DNA of 64,000 bases from IMG/VR virus record IMGVR_UViG_3300045241_000217, positions 1 through 64,000 of that record. One strand, given 5' to 3'. The DNA is from a virus. Position numbers and translations under genes: made by a program. Below, in pieces: positions 24,035 to 32,001 of this stretch. Every line of letters starts with the position of its first letter. The first letter of the stretch is position 1. Under the pieces are notes generated by a model that was given only the letters and a program-made list of their open reading frames with translations, did no database searches and was not told where the DNA came from.

Positions 24035-24681
24035 GCGCCGCTCCGCTTGGCCCACTCGCGCTCGTAGCGCTCCGCTCCCACGTCCACGAACAGGTTCCAC
24101 TTCCGCGCGTACTCGCCACCGAGGTGGCCCTGGTCCCCGTGCTGCCGCGGGTCGTAGTCGTCACTCTTCGCGCGCGCGCCACCGATGACGGGCGGAGCGC
24201 CAGCGTTGTCCGCGAAGCGCTCGACGTTCTCACCGTTGCGGAAGATGAGCGTCAGATCGTCGTGCCGCTTCCCCATGTGCCGCGGGTCCATGCCCATGTT
24301 GAACGCCGTGCGGCTACACCCGACGATGGCCGAGCGGAGCACTGGCGGGGAGTATCCATCGCGGAGGCGGTCCACGATGACCTTGCGCCGACCTGGAGTG
24401 AAGATCGCGTCGGGGTGGTCCATCGTGGTGCGCCAGAAGTCGAAGAGCGCGCCGACCTGATCCTGCGGCACCTGCGGCTTCTCCCTCTTCGTCTTCTTCG
24501 CCTTGGGAGCCACCGGCACGCCTCCGTTGAGGTGTGTCTCGATGCGGTCGGCGATGCGTCGTAGCCGAGCTACCAGTGCCTTGCCCGTTACGGTCGGGTC
24601 CAGGGCAGCCGTGAGGGCCTCGCTGATGGCTCGAGCTATCTCGACGCGACCGAGCGGCTTGGGCTTCTGCTCGTCGGTCAC
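24031..24681 (-). CDS. DnaD-like replication protein, putative helicase loader (216 aa)
   Basis: A helical N-terminus and Lys-rich linker lead to a C-terminal domain RRKVIVDRLRDGYSPPVLRS, FNMGMDPRHMGKRHDDLTLI and FRNGENVERFAD. This resembles the conserved C-terminal domain of phage replisome organisers and DnaD-like loaders, including the closing 'xxxLxLIFRN..ExF' pattern. It is coupled to dnaB downstream. GTG 24681 is preceded by a 10-base gap. Confidence 0.6.
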   Translation of the reverse strand: MTDEQKPKPLGRVEIARAISEALTAALDPTVTGKALVARLRRIADRIETHLNGGVPVAPKAKKTKREKPQVPQDQVGALFDFWRTTMDHPDAIFTPGRRKVIVDRLRDGYSPPVLRSAIVGCSRTAFNMGMDPRHMGKRHDDLTLIFRNGENVERFADNAGAPPVIGGARAKSDDYDPRQHGDQGHLGGEYARKWNLFVDVGAERYEREWAKRSGA

Positions 24682-24691
24682 TGGTGCGCGC

Positions 24692-25273
24692 TCAGTCGTC
24701 GGAGTCGTCGTCCAGCCCGGGCAGTGAAGGCTGCTTCGCCTCCTCGATCGCGCGGTCGAAACGCTCGGCAGCCTGCTTCTTGGCCTTCTTGGCCTTCGCG
24801 CGCTTCTCCGCGCCGTCGGAGATCGCCGCCTGGAGCTCGGCGTACTTGGTGACCACCTTGTCCAACTTCTTGGACTTCGCTCCGTTGTCCTCGATGCCGA
24901 CCGTCTCTCCGATGACCGCCTCGAACGACCCCTTGGCGTCCTTGATCTCCTCGGCGGTGCGCTTGCCGACGTTGGAGGCGTTCGCGGTCGCCTTGGTGAG
25001 ACCATCGTACCGAGAAATGATCCGGTCAGCGACCTCGCGAGCGTCCAGCGCTCCGCTCTTGAGCGCCTTGCGGACGGCGTCTTCTTTCTTCGCGTGGTTC
25101 TTGTCCGTGGCCTTCTTCTCGTCGGCCTTGCTCGCCTTCGGCGCCTTCTCGGGCTTGGGCTTCGCTGCCTTCGGCGTCTTGCCCGCGGCGAGCTTCTTCC
25201 GCTTCTCCTTCGCCCACTCGGCCTGTCGCTTCTTCTTCTGCGCGTGCTGCTCGGGGGTCATCGTCTTCGACAT
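24692..25273 (-). CDS. Lys/Ala-rich protein (193 aa)
   Basis: ATG 25273 behind GAAAGGTGG. The first half is strongly basic (KKRQAEWAKEKRKKLAAGKT; PKASKADEKKATDKNH). The second half is helical with an acidic end (LPGLDDDSDD), a motif that could bind a sliding clamp or SSB-like partner. It lies between replication and recombination genes, so a DNA-binding accessory role is inferred only. Confidence 0.6.
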   Translation of the reverse strand: MSKTMTPEQHAQKKKRQAEWAKEKRKKLAAGKTPKAAKPKPEKAPKASKADEKKATDKNHAKKEDAVRKALKSGALDAREVADRIISRYDGLTKATANASNVGKRTAEEIKDAKGSFEAVIGETVGIEDNGAKSKKLDKVVTKYAELQAAISDGAEKRAKAKKAKKQAAERFDRAIEEAKQPSLPGLDDDSDD

Positions 25274-25303
25274 CGCTTCCACCTTTCTTGGTTCTCGTGC
25301 GTC

Positions 25304-25322
25304 ATCGGGCAACCGGCCCGAT
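25304..25322 (-). other. hairpin between the ATPase and Lys-rich genes
   Basis: Perfect 7-bp stem ATCGGGC with loop CGGTT and GCCCGAT, ending 30 bases before ATG 25273 without an abutting SD or T-run. It could be a variant of the stem-loop modules or an mRNA-processing structure. Confidence 0.4.
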
Positions 25323-25330
25323 CGCGTCAT

Positions 25331-26227
25331 CTACTTGATGCCAGCCCACGAGAGCGCCTCGGCTGCCACGAGGCCCAGGCTCTCCGCTTTCGTCTCGAAC
25401 TGCTCACGGAGCTCGGCCACTTTCGCGTCGTCGGCCTTCGCGATCCGCGACACGTTCGACTCGCACCAGTGCTTCACGTGCTCGACGCTCTTGCAGTCGG
25501 CCAAGCGCGACGGGGGGCGTTCCACGCCATCGTTGAGCCACGCCACGATCTGTTCGCCGAGTCGCTCTCCGGGTCGCTCGATCGTGACGCCGTCGAGTGC
25601 ATCAAACCGCGTCTTCGTCACCCGTGCGAAGTGCGCGAGGTCCATCTCCATGAAGACGTCGAACTCGAACTCCATGCCCTCGCGCTGGACTGGGGCCATG
25701 CCGAGTCGCTCGACCTGGTTCTTGCCCTTCTCGTCCTTCGTCATCGCGTACTCCTGCTTGGAGCGCATCGTGACGATCAGGTGGCCAGGGTAGTCGAGTA
25801 GCGCGTCCACGAGCTTCGTCTGTACGGGCGTGAGGTGCTTCCACGCCCCGAACTCGTTCCGGAGATCCATCGCGTCCTTCTGTTCGAGCAGCCCTCCCTG
25901 CCCTGCCCAGAACGGGGAGAGCGAGTCCACGATCAACGCGTCCAGCCCCGCCTTGCCCGCTTGGATCAGGAACGCTGTGAGCCGCTTCGGGTCATACGGC
26001 GGATCGATTACCTCGTGGAAGAACGGAGTGCCGTCAGCGCCGCACGCCACCTTCGCATAGAGGGCTGCCTTCCTGCGCTCGGTGTCGAGTAGCCCGATCT
26101 TCCCGTTGGGACCCACGACTCCGCGCGCGATGCGTAGAGCGCTCATGGTCTTGCCAGCTCCGCCGGGGCCGCTGATGGCGATGCGTGCCGGGAGCTTTTC
26201 CTTGATCGCAGGTGTCTCGAACATCAC
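25331..26227 (-). CDS. RecA-fold ATPase (Sak4-like), 298 aa
   Basis: Walker A GPGGAGKT at 20-27, KIGLLDTERRKAALYA, Walker B ALIVDS at 97-102, and a long C-terminal part. This is the common phage 'nucleotide-binding AAA' family with a RecA core. Some members (Sak4) assist single-strand annealing and recombination. The gene sits next to replication genes, which fits. ATG 26227 directly follows the upstream stop. Confidence 0.7.
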   Translation of the reverse strand: MMFETPAIKEKLPARIAISGPGGAGKTMSALRIARGVVGPNGKIGLLDTERRKAALYAKVACGADGTPFFHEVIDPPYDPKRLTAFLIQAGKAGLDALIVDSLSPFWAGQGGLLEQKDAMDLRNEFGAWKHLTPVQTKLVDALLDYPGHLIVTMRSKQEYAMTKDEKGKNQVERLGMAPVQREGMEFEFDVFMEMDLAHFARVTKTRFDALDGVTIERPGERLGEQIVAWLNDGVERPPSRLADCKSVEHVKHWCESNVSRIAKADDAKVAELREQFETKAESLGLVAAEALSWAGIK

Positions 26228-26425
26228 TCACCGTCCTTGCGCATCGGCGCTACATCGTGACCATTCGGGATCGAGCGCGAGCGTCTTGGCCATCGCTTCC
26301 CACTCGCTCTGGAGCATGGCGAGCGCGCCTGTGTAGGCGTGCGTGACGTTCTTCTGCGCTCCGACGTGGAGCGTGACGTTCACGTGTGCTCCTTGCAGTA
26401 CCGGGCGCCACCTGAAATGCGTCAC
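26228..26425 (-). CDS. hypothetical protein (65 aa)
   Basis: GTG 26425 overlaps the upstream TGA; a later GTG (VNVTLHVGAQ) is possible. Contains VTHAYTGALAMLQSEWEAMA. Not recognised. Confidence 0.5.
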   Translation of the reverse strand: MTHFRWRPVLQGAHVNVTLHVGAQKNVTHAYTGALAMLQSEWEAMAKTLALDPEWSRCSADAQGR

Positions 26426-26898
26426 TGGCCGTCCTCTGGCGGGAACAGCTCCGCGGCTCTGCTCAGATCCCGCCTCCATGTCCCGAGCCAGTCGGTGTCG
26501 TGCAGCACGTCGTGCGTAGCGAGCCGCACGCGCAGTTCGTCCACCGACAGTTCAGCCCGCGGCTTCTCGCGCAGGGCTCGAGCCTCGCGCACCGCTTCGT
26601 TCTGCTCCGCGCGCGTCTTCTCGCTCCCGATGCGGCGTACGAAGATGCCCGAGGCCGGGAGGTGCTCGCTGTGCTCCATGGCCTCGATGATGCGAGCGGG
26701 GTGCAGGAGCGCGAGGCCGGTCTGGAGATCGCCGCGACCCGCCCACGAGAGCTCCATGCGAATGAGTGAGCGCAGTTTCGTGTCTGGATCGACGTGCTGG
26801 TGATCGATCCCGTACGCGAGGCTCGCGCGGCGCGTCTCGTGCCGCACGTGCGGCAGCGTGGCGGGGTTGAGCGGGCGTCGTACTCCGGCTCGTTGCAT
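26422..26898 (-). CDS. hypothetical protein (158 aa)
   Basis: ATG 26898 behind a stem-loop/SD module. Basic N-terminus (MQRAGVRRPLNPATLPHVRH), then a helical body (RSLIRMELSWAGRGDLQTGL, TRAEQNEAVREARALREKPR). Not recognised. Confidence 0.6.
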   Translation of the reverse strand: MQRAGVRRPLNPATLPHVRHETRRASLAYGIDHQHVDPDTKLRSLIRMELSWAGRGDLQTGLALLHPARIIEAMEHSEHLPASGIFVRRIGSEKTRAEQNEAVREARALREKPRAELSVDELRVRLATHDVLHDTDWLGTWRRDLSRAAELFPPEDGQ

Positions 26899-26905
26899 CC
26901 TCGAC

Positions 26906-26932
26906 TCTTCTTCCTGCCGGCTCACTGCCGAC
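26906..26932 (-). promoter_or_regulatory. stem-loop/SD module (AGTGA loop)
   Basis: Minus strand: GTCGGC-AGTGA-GCCGGC, then AGGAAGAAGAGTCGAGG and ATG 26898. Confidence 0.6.
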
Positions 26933-26969
26933 TCGACGTGTCTACACGCGCATCGACGCGCGTGCAAGT

Positions 26970-27176
26970 TCAGATCGGCGCGTCGTGCACCAGATCGTCC
27001 CAGGAGACGATGGTCTCGTACTTCGGCGGGTGCTGTCTGTCCGCCTCCTCCACCCTCGCCGTGCGCTGGTCGGCTCCGCTCACTCCGCGCACCACGACGC
27101 GCTCGCCAGCCCATCCGGGCGGAGCTGTGTTGCGGCACACGTAGGTCTTGCCGATCTCGGGTGCGTTCGCCGGCAT
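26970..27176 (-). CDS. hypothetical protein (68 aa)
   Basis: ATG 27176 overlaps the upstream TGA. Small beta-rich protein (GKTYVCRNTAPPGWAGERVV, PPKYETIVSWDDLVHDAP) resembling a small SH3-like barrel. Not recognised. Confidence 0.6.
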   Translation of the reverse strand: MPANAPEIGKTYVCRNTAPPGWAGERVVVRGVSGADQRTARVEEADRQHPPKYETIVSWDDLVHDAPI

Positions 27177-27745
27177 CAGCGCGACAGACCCACGGCGGAG
27201 CGCAGCGACTCGACGAACTTGCCCGCGATGATGCCATCCACCTGCGCCTTGAGCGCCTCGCGGACTTTCGTCATCTCGGCCGCGAGGTCCTTCTGCACGA
27301 ACTCGTCCACGATCTTCTTCGCGATCTTCTGGACGTACGTGGACTTGTCGCTGCTGTATCCGTCGTTCATCGGCGCGATGAAGAGGTTGAGCACGAACGA
27401 GGAGAGCGTGCGCTTGCCGACCGCACGGCCGTACTCGTCGGTCTGCTGCCAGCCCTCTTCGATGATGCGCCGCACCTCGTTCTCGATGGGCTCGCAGGCC
27501 ACGCCCTTCGCGGCGTCCTGTACCACCGTGAACGCCACCGCGGTGATCTGGTTGTCGATCTCGCGCTTCAGGTCGTAGCGCATGCTGTTGAACGCCATCT
27601 CGGCCACGCGCTCGTGGAGCCACTTCCGATCGAGCTCCAGCACCAGCGGGCCCTTCGCCTGCTCGCTCTCAGGGAGCGGCTGCGGAGGATCCGGGTTGCG
27701 GTCGAGGATGTGCGAGTCGTCTTCGGGAACTTCCGGGAATCCCAT
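27176..27745 (-). CDS. hypothetical protein (189 aa)
   Basis: ATG 27745 follows a stem-loop/SD module. Charged helical protein: LVLELDRKWLHERVAEMAFN, RYDLKREIDNQITAVAFTVV, YVQKIAKKIVDEFVQKDLAA. A family of unknown function; possibly an oligomeric accessory protein. Confidence 0.6.
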   Translation of the reverse strand: MGFPEVPEDDSHILDRNPDPPQPLPESEQAKGPLVLELDRKWLHERVAEMAFNSMRYDLKREIDNQITAVAFTVVQDAAKGVACEPIENEVRRIIEEGWQQTDEYGRAVGKRTLSSFVLNLFIAPMNDGYSSDKSTYVQKIAKKIVDEFVQKDLAAEMTKVREALKAQVDGIIAGKFVESLRSAVGLSR

Positions 27746-27753
27746 CGTATCCT

Positions 27754-27777
27754 GTTCTTCCTGCGGTCGTGCTCCGC
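27754..27777 (-). promoter_or_regulatory. stem-loop/SD module (short 4-bp stem)
   Basis: Minus strand: GCGG-AGCACGA-CCGC, then AGGAAGAACAGGATACG and ATG 27745. Confidence 0.45.
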
Positions 27778-27838
27778 GTGGGGCGTGCGAGCGTGCATCA
27801 CGAGGCGACGCGCTCACCAGCCCCACGCGAGGCGCGAG

Positions 27839-28129
27839 CTACTGCTCGTCCCTCTCGCTCTCTCGCTCCTGGTCCTTCTCCTCGGCTTGGAAGATGAGCG
27901 CTTGCTGCTCGTCGTCCGAGAGCAGCGCGGGGAGGACGGGCACGTCGGTGACCGCTCCCGTCTCTTCGTCGGTGACCGAGCGCCATGCCTTTTTGATGTC
28001 GCAGTCCGGTCCCTCGGCTGGGCTCTCGCGGGTCTCGCGCAGCCACCGGCCGCTGACCTCGACGAGTGCGTGCACGGTGTTGCCCAGGATCGAGACGTCG
28101 TAGGTGCGAGGGGCGTAGCGCTGGTTCAT
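27839..28129 (-). CDS. hypothetical protein (96 aa)
   Basis: ATG 28129 overlaps the upstream TGA. N-terminal strands (RTYDVSILGNTVHALVEVSG) and an acidic, Gln/Glu-rich tail (QALIFQAEEKDQERESERDE). Not recognised. Confidence 0.6.
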   Translation of the reverse strand: MNQRYAPRTYDVSILGNTVHALVEVSGRWLRETRESPAEGPDCDIKKAWRSVTDEETGAVTDVPVLPALLSDDEQQALIFQAEEKDQERESERDEQ

Positions 28130-28542
28130 CGTCGTCTTCCTGCGATGGCTTGGCTGAGGATGCGGTCGCACGCTCCCATCATCGCGTCGATCGTTGCCTC
28201 TGCGTCGAGCGCTCGGGTCTCTCGGTTCTCGGGATCGGCTTGCGTGATCCCGAAGTTGCGCAGGAGACGCTGGTCCTGCGAGGCCGATAGCCAGTGCGCG
28301 AGCTCGTGGCGCATCGACTCGGTGGGAAGCATCGGCGCCGTGAGCGGCGGTAGGCCGGGGGTGCGGTAGCCCTCCGAGGTGGGCTTCGCGACTTTCCACG
28401 TCCCGTAGCCGTCGTAGTAGTACGAGACCCCGTCGTCCTCCATCCAATCCTCGCGCGGAACGGACGCGTAGCCGGCCCATTCGATCCGCAGCCCGAGCGA
28501 GAGCCAGGCCTCGCAGAGCACCCATCGTCGTGTGTCGATCAT
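28126..28542 (-). CDS. small protein with HExxH motif (138 aa)
   Basis: HELAHWLSAS at residues 79-88 carries the zinc-protease motif HExxH (H79, E80, H83), the form seen in ImmA/IrrE-type peptidases. A third ligand is not obvious. N-terminal part is aromatic (YYYDGYGTWKVAKPTSEGYR), C-terminal part helical. An ImmA-like or structural metal-site protein are both possible. ATG 28542 gives an ATGA overlap. Confidence 0.55.
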   Translation of the reverse strand: MIDTRRWVLCEAWLSLGLRIEWAGYASVPREDWMEDDGVSYYYDGYGTWKVAKPTSEGYRTPGLPPLTAPMLPTESMRHELAHWLSASQDQRLLRNFGITQADPENRETRALDAEATIDAMMGACDRILSQAIAGRRR

Positions 28543-28760
28543 CGCGGCACCAGCGAGAGCGCCTTGAGGAGCTTGTGCTTGGTGCATCCACAGACGACGT
28601 GGCCGCAGACGAGCCGATCGGCCTCCTGCTTGACCGTGACGCCAAACGCTCGCCACGCGCGCAGTTCTGCGAGCACGGTCCGCACGTCCTTCGCGGCAAC
28701 ATCCACCGTTCCCACGTCGGCGCAGACCGCGCGCTCCAGATCGAGCATCGCTTGGCTCAC
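28539..28760 (-). CDS. hypothetical Cys-containing protein (73 aa)
   Basis: GTG 28760 overlaps the upstream TGA. Helix AKDVRTVLAELRAWRAFG, then ADRLVCGHVVCGCTKHKLLK, a compact C/H cluster that may bind zinc. Not recognised. Confidence 0.55.
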   Translation of the reverse strand: MSQAMLDLERAVCADVGTVDVAAKDVRTVLAELRAWRAFGVTVKQEADRLVCGHVVCGCTKHKLLKALSLVPR

Positions 28761-29041
28761 GTCGGTCCCCACCCGAACACGTGAAACACCAGCGCCACGC
28801 CGCGCATGTGCACGGTCCCGAGGAAGTGCGTGGCCGTCACGTGGTTGCTCACCGGGTGGCCGGTACCGTGGATCCAGAACCGACGCGGCTCCATCTCCTG
28901 CGACTCGACGAGCGCCCACGCGAAGATCTCGCCGTTCTGCTCGCCTACGCTGAGCACGCGCGCGTTGCGTGGCATCTGCACCACGACGCCCTTCTCGTCG
29001 TCCTTGGGGAACGGGATCGCGTACTTGTAGATCGTCCTCAC
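28757..29041 (-). CDS. conserved phage protein (DUF7352-like), 94 aa
   Basis: The sequence TIYKYAIPFPKDDEKGVVVQ, MPRNARVLSVGEQNGEIFAW, RRFWIHGTGHPVSNHVTATH and FLGTVHMRGVALVFHVF matches a widespread phage family I recall as DUF7352. Beta-rich, function unknown. GTG 29041 overlaps the previous TGA. Confidence 0.75.
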   Translation of the reverse strand: MRTIYKYAIPFPKDDEKGVVVQMPRNARVLSVGEQNGEIFAWALVESQEMEPRRFWIHGTGHPVSNHVTATHFLGTVHMRGVALVFHVFGWGPT

Positions 29042-29253
29042 CGGAACCTCGCGATGGCGGCGGCGGCCGCGTCCGGGATGCTTCCGCGCTCGCACGTCAG
29101 GGACGCTCGGTCGTCTTCTCCACGACCTTCACCGTGCGCTGGCTCCCGTGGCCCGATCTCTCGCGCAGCTCGCGCGACGTTGGCTTCGGTGGGTGGGAGG
29201 CGTCGAGCGAGGAGCCACTCGGCGCAGCGTTCGGCGAGCGTAGCGAGGCTCAT
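29038..29253 (-). CDS. hypothetical protein (71 aa)
   Basis: ATG 29253 overlaps the upstream stop. Helical start (LATLAERCAEWLLARRLPPT) followed by a charged tail. Not recognised. Confidence 0.55.
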   Translation of the reverse strand: MSLATLAERCAEWLLARRLPPTEANVARAAREIGPREPAHGEGRGEDDRASLTCERGSIPDAAAAAIARFR

Positions 29254-29606
29254 GGCGTCCTTGGCGAGAGCTCGTTGTGGCCGAGCATCCATCCGAGCAC
29301 GCGCAGAACGCGCAGGACGGTCTCGCCCTTCGTGGGAGCGGCTCCATCAGGCCAGTCGTTGCCGTACTGCGGCACGTACTCCTTGGCGTACTTCGGGAGC
29401 CACTCGAAAACGGCGGCGTCGTGGCTTCGCTTCTCCTCGCCCAGCGCGCGCTCCCGCTCGCTCTCTTGCCACGAGCGCAGGTCTTCGACTGCGGCTGCGG
29501 CGATCTGTCGCGCGCGTACACGAGCGTCGCTGTAGTGGATCGAACGCGCGCCCATCTCGGCTGCGTACACCTCGATCCAGAGCTTCGTTTCGGCATCGAG
29601 GCTCAC
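29250..29606 (-). CDS. hypothetical protein (118 aa)
   Basis: GTG 29606 overlaps the metzincin-like gene stop. Helical (LWIEVYAAEMGARSIHYSDA, RARQIAAAAVEDLRSWQESE) and an end rich in Leu and Gly. Not recognised. Confidence 0.6.
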   Translation of the reverse strand: MSLDAETKLWIEVYAAEMGARSIHYSDARVRARQIAAAAVEDLRSWQESERERALGEEKRSHDAAVFEWLPKYAKEYVPQYGNDWPDGAAPTKGETVLRVLRVLGWMLGHNELSPRTP

Positions 29607-30346
29607 GGCGTCCTCGGCTTGCCGCTGGCTGCGATGGCGATCTGCCGCTCGTAGTACGTGCGCTGTCGCTTGAGCTTGCCGAGCGCGGTCTGCGCCCGCT
29701 TGAGCTTGGTGGACCACCGCGCCTGCTTGGCGAGCACGCCCGCGAGCTTCTTCTCTCGCTCGCGGTCCTTGCTGGCCTCGCGCTCCTCGGGGCTGGGCTC
29801 TGCCTGGATCGGGATGGTGAACGTTGCGTCGGCGATGCCGTACACCTCGCGCACGGCATCGCCGCTGCTCTTGGTCTCGTGCATCACCGCGTGCGGGAAG
29901 TGCTCGTGTCGGAGTCCGAAGAGGTGCCATGTCTCATGGCGAGCGAGCCACACGAACGCGGAGATATCGGCTCCGTGGATCGTCATGCGGAGATGGCGGC
30001 CGCTGTAGGAGGCGCGACCGGTCCCGCTATCGATCGCCCAGTGCTCCGCGTGCTCCTTCGCCGCATCGACTCCGCGCGCCGTGGACGCCTTCTCCGCGTG
30101 TGCGAGCCACCCGGAGACGCCCGCCTCCGTCTCACGCGTCAGGTCGCGGCGCGTCTGACGCACCCACACGTCGCAGTTGGCGAGGATCTCCGCGGCGCGT
30201 CGGTCCACCGCGTCGGTGTGCCACGAGCGCGGGTGCTCACCTCGCTCGGCCAACGCGCGCAGCGTGGCCTGCACCTCGCGCACCACGCGGCGAAGCCAGT
30301 GCCGTAGCTCCGCGGTCTCGAAGTCGGTCGTGTTCCGGATCTTCAT
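29603..30346 (-). CDS. metzincin-like zinc protease motif protein (247 aa)
   Basis: HETWHLFGLRHEHF at residues 137-150 fits the extended zinc-binding signature HExxHxxGxxH (H137, E138, H141, G144, H147). It is preceded by a buried helix (ISAFVWLA) and followed by a Met (AVMHE) where metzincins place the Met-turn. C-terminal 80 residues are a basic coiled coil. No signal peptide. Intracellular substrate unknown. ATG 30346 follows a stem-loop/SD module. Confidence 0.6.
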   Translation of the reverse strand: MKIRNTTDFETAELRHWLRRVVREVQATLRALAERGEHPRSWHTDAVDRRAAEILANCDVWVRQTRRDLTRETEAGVSGWLAHAEKASTARGVDAAKEHAEHWAIDSGTGRASYSGRHLRMTIHGADISAFVWLARHETWHLFGLRHEHFPHAVMHETKSSGDAVREVYGIADATFTIPIQAEPSPEEREASKDREREKKLAGVLAKQARWSTKLKRAQTALGKLKRQRTYYERQIAIAASGKPRTP

Positions 30347-30353
30347 CGTCGCT

Positions 30354-30380
30354 TCTCTTCCTGCCCGTCTAGGTGCGGGC
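30354..30380 (-). promoter_or_regulatory. stem-loop/SD module (bulged stem, ACCTA loop)
   Basis: Minus strand: GCCCGC-ACCTA-GACGGGC with one bulged A, then AGGAAGAGAAGCGACG and ATG 30346. Confidence 0.5.
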
Positions 30381-30397
30381 GCCCCGTCAGTCGTGTC

Positions 30398-30640
30398 CTA
30401 CCAGCACTCCCGCTCGCCCAGCCAGATCATCGCGTCGAGCACGGAGCGCCCACGTCCGATCCAAGTGATGGGCAGCGGCTCCCCGCCGTGGTTGTACGGA
30501 TGGCCCTCGATGGTGCCTGGCACCGCGATGGTCACGATGCGCGAGCGGTACCACGAGCGGATCTTCGTGCCGCTCGCCACGGTCTCGTCGATCAGCCGCT
30601 GAGCGTCGGCGATCGCTTCGTCCACGTAGGTGCGGCTCAC
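30398..30640 (-). CDS. hypothetical protein (80 aa)
   Basis: GTG 30640 overlaps the previous TGA. YVDEAIADAQRLIDETVASG, then strands WYRSRIVTIAVPGTIEGHPY and a Trp-rich end. Not recognised. Confidence 0.6.
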   Translation of the reverse strand: MSRTYVDEAIADAQRLIDETVASGTKIRSWYRSRIVTIAVPGTIEGHPYNHGGEPLPITWIGRGRSVLDAMIWLGERECW

Positions 30641-30855
30641 GACGCATCCTCGCAGCTCTCTCCGTCCGCCTCGCGCGCAGCGATCCGCCGCTCCGCCTCT
30701 CGGTGCTCTGCCTTGGTGCATGCGCGCCCGATCGCGATGGCCTGCCCGAGATCGCGACGTGCGGCGCGCAGCGCCCGTTCCGCGCGCTTCATTCGCAGAT
30801 AGGCGTTCACCTGAGCGGCGGCCGCTTCTCCGTTCGTGGGGTGCGTCCGGCTCAC
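30637..30855 (-). CDS. hypothetical protein (72 aa)
   Basis: GTG 30855 overlaps the upstream TGA. One long charged helix (QVNAYLRMKRAERALRAARR, AEHREAERRIAAREAD). Not recognised. Confidence 0.55.
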   Translation of the reverse strand: MSRTHPTNGEAAAAQVNAYLRMKRAERALRAARRDLGQAIAIGRACTKAEHREAERRIAAREADGESCEDAS

Positions 30856-31208
30856 GACTCGCTCGCTCGCAGCGCTCGCTGCATGAGTAGATCCGCCAGC
30901 GGGTCGTCACCGTCGAGGCGCGCGAGGTTCGCTGCGTTGAGCCACACGATCCCAGGCGCGTTGGCAGGTTGGTTGCTCAGGTGCTCACTGAGCACCGACT
31001 TGCGAGCGGCGTTCGCTGCGGCTTCCGACGCGTGCGTGATGGCCAGCGCGATCGAGAGAGCGATGGCGTCCCCCGTGCCCTCGATCTCGGCAGGCGTGCC
31101 GCTGAGTGCGTCGCTCACGAGGAGGCCGCCTGCGTCACCCAAGAGGCGACCGATGGTCTCGCGCACCTTGCGCCTGTGCTTCTGCTCCATGGTCTCTCCG
31201 TGGCTCAC
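30852..31208 (-). CDS. hypothetical protein (118 aa)
   Basis: GTG 31208 overlaps the upstream TGA; ATG 31190 behind GGAGA is an alternative. Helical body (AIALSIALAITHASEAAANA) of moderate hydrophobicity. Not recognised. Confidence 0.55.
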   Translation of the reverse strand: MSHGETMEQKHRRKVRETIGRLLGDAGGLLVSDALSGTPAEIEGTGDAIALSIALAITHASEAAANAARKSVLSEHLSNQPANAPGIVWLNAANLARLDGDDPLADLLMQRALRASES

Positions 31209-31423
31209 GACGCGCTCCTGAGTGAGGGATGGGCGAGATCTCCGCGCATGAGGGCCAGCACGGCGTCGTCCAAGCGGCGCGAGACCTGAGCACGGTCCCA
31301 GAGCGCGATCTGGCGCGCGTGGAACTCCTCGTGCGTGATGCGCTTGGCGTACATGTCTTCGACGTTCGCCGCGATCGCGGCGCGAATCTCGGCGGCCTGC
31401 TCGGGGATGGTCTTGCGGGCCAT
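31205..31423 (-). CDS. hypothetical protein (72 aa)
   Basis: ATG 31423, three bases after the upstream stop. Helical (PEQAAEIRAAIAANVEDMYA, THEEFHARQIALWDRAQVSR). Not recognised. Confidence 0.55.
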   Translation of the reverse strand: MARKTIPEQAAEIRAAIAANVEDMYAKRITHEEFHARQIALWDRAQVSRRLDDAVLALMRGDLAHPSLRSAS

Positions 31424-31426
31424 GGC

Positions 31427-31693
31427 TCAGGCGCCCCTGCGGCTCGCGAGGAACGCCTGCTGCGACGCGCGGACGACCTCGGCGCGGAGCGCCATGTCGC
31501 GCATGCCCTTCCAGCCCGCGTAATGCGTCTGCACCGCGACGAGGATCGAGCCACCGTAGTTGAAGACGGCCGATCGGCCGCTCTCCATCTTGGCCTTGAT
31601 GTCGGCGAAGCCCTGGGGGCACGCCATGTAGTCGGCCGGGCCCGTGACCGAGCCGTCCATCGCGATCGAGAAGGAACCAACCACGTTCGCCAT
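31427..31693 (-). CDS. hypothetical protein (88 aa), first gene of the leftward early block
   Basis: ATG 31693 behind a stem-loop/SD module. Strand-rich N-terminus (NVVGSFSIAMDGSVTGPADY) and SAVFNYGGSILVAVQTHYAG. It is the most promoter-proximal gene of the compact leftward block. Not recognised. Confidence 0.6.
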   Translation of the reverse strand: MANVVGSFSIAMDGSVTGPADYMACPQGFADIKAKMESGRSAVFNYGGSILVAVQTHYAGWKGMRDMALRAEVVRASQQAFLASRRGA

Positions 31694-31696
31694 CTT

Positions 31697-31727
31697 CCTA
31701 CCCTGCTCCTGCCCGCTCGTTGCGGAC
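31697..31727 (-). promoter_or_regulatory. stem-loop/SD module (AACGA loop)
   Basis: Minus strand: GTCCGC-AACGA-GCGGGC, then AGGAGCAGGGTAGGAAG and ATG 31693. Confidence 0.6.
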
Positions 31728-32001
31728 ACAGCCCTTGGAGCATGCGTCGTGCCACGCACATCGACGTGTGCGGGCGTCGCGATTTGCGGGCTTTCTTGAC
31801 CGACCACTGCGCAAACCGCTGAACGGTTCGTGCGAGCTTGGCGCGCTCCTGTGGTCGATGGTTCGCGCGACGCGCTGTCGCGGTCCACGCTGCGACCGTT
31901 GCTCGCGCGTTCAGCGGTCGGTGCGGATCGTCCGAGGATCACGCGGTGGTGAGCACGAGGCGCGGGCCTTGCTCTCTCGGTCACCAAGAAAGAAGGTTCG
32001 C
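31728..32001. other. divergent non-coding region upstream of the early block and the lipoprotein gene
   Basis: No credible gene. It holds an inverted repeat (CCGCTGAACG at 31816-31825 and CGTTCAGCGG at 31908-31917) and a local hairpin AACCG-CTGAA-CGGTT. It must contain the promoter for the leftward block and possibly one for the lipoprotein gene. The repeats are candidate operator sites. No clear -35/-10 pair was identified. Confidence 0.45.

Noticed and set aside
25304-25322. Perfect hairpin as another stem-loop/SD module
   Set aside because: It ends 30 bases before the start codon and no SD abuts the stem, so it was listed but not counted as a module.
26858-28369. 503-codon plus-strand frame
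   Set aside because: Runs across several coupled minus-strand genes and their spacers; shadow composition.
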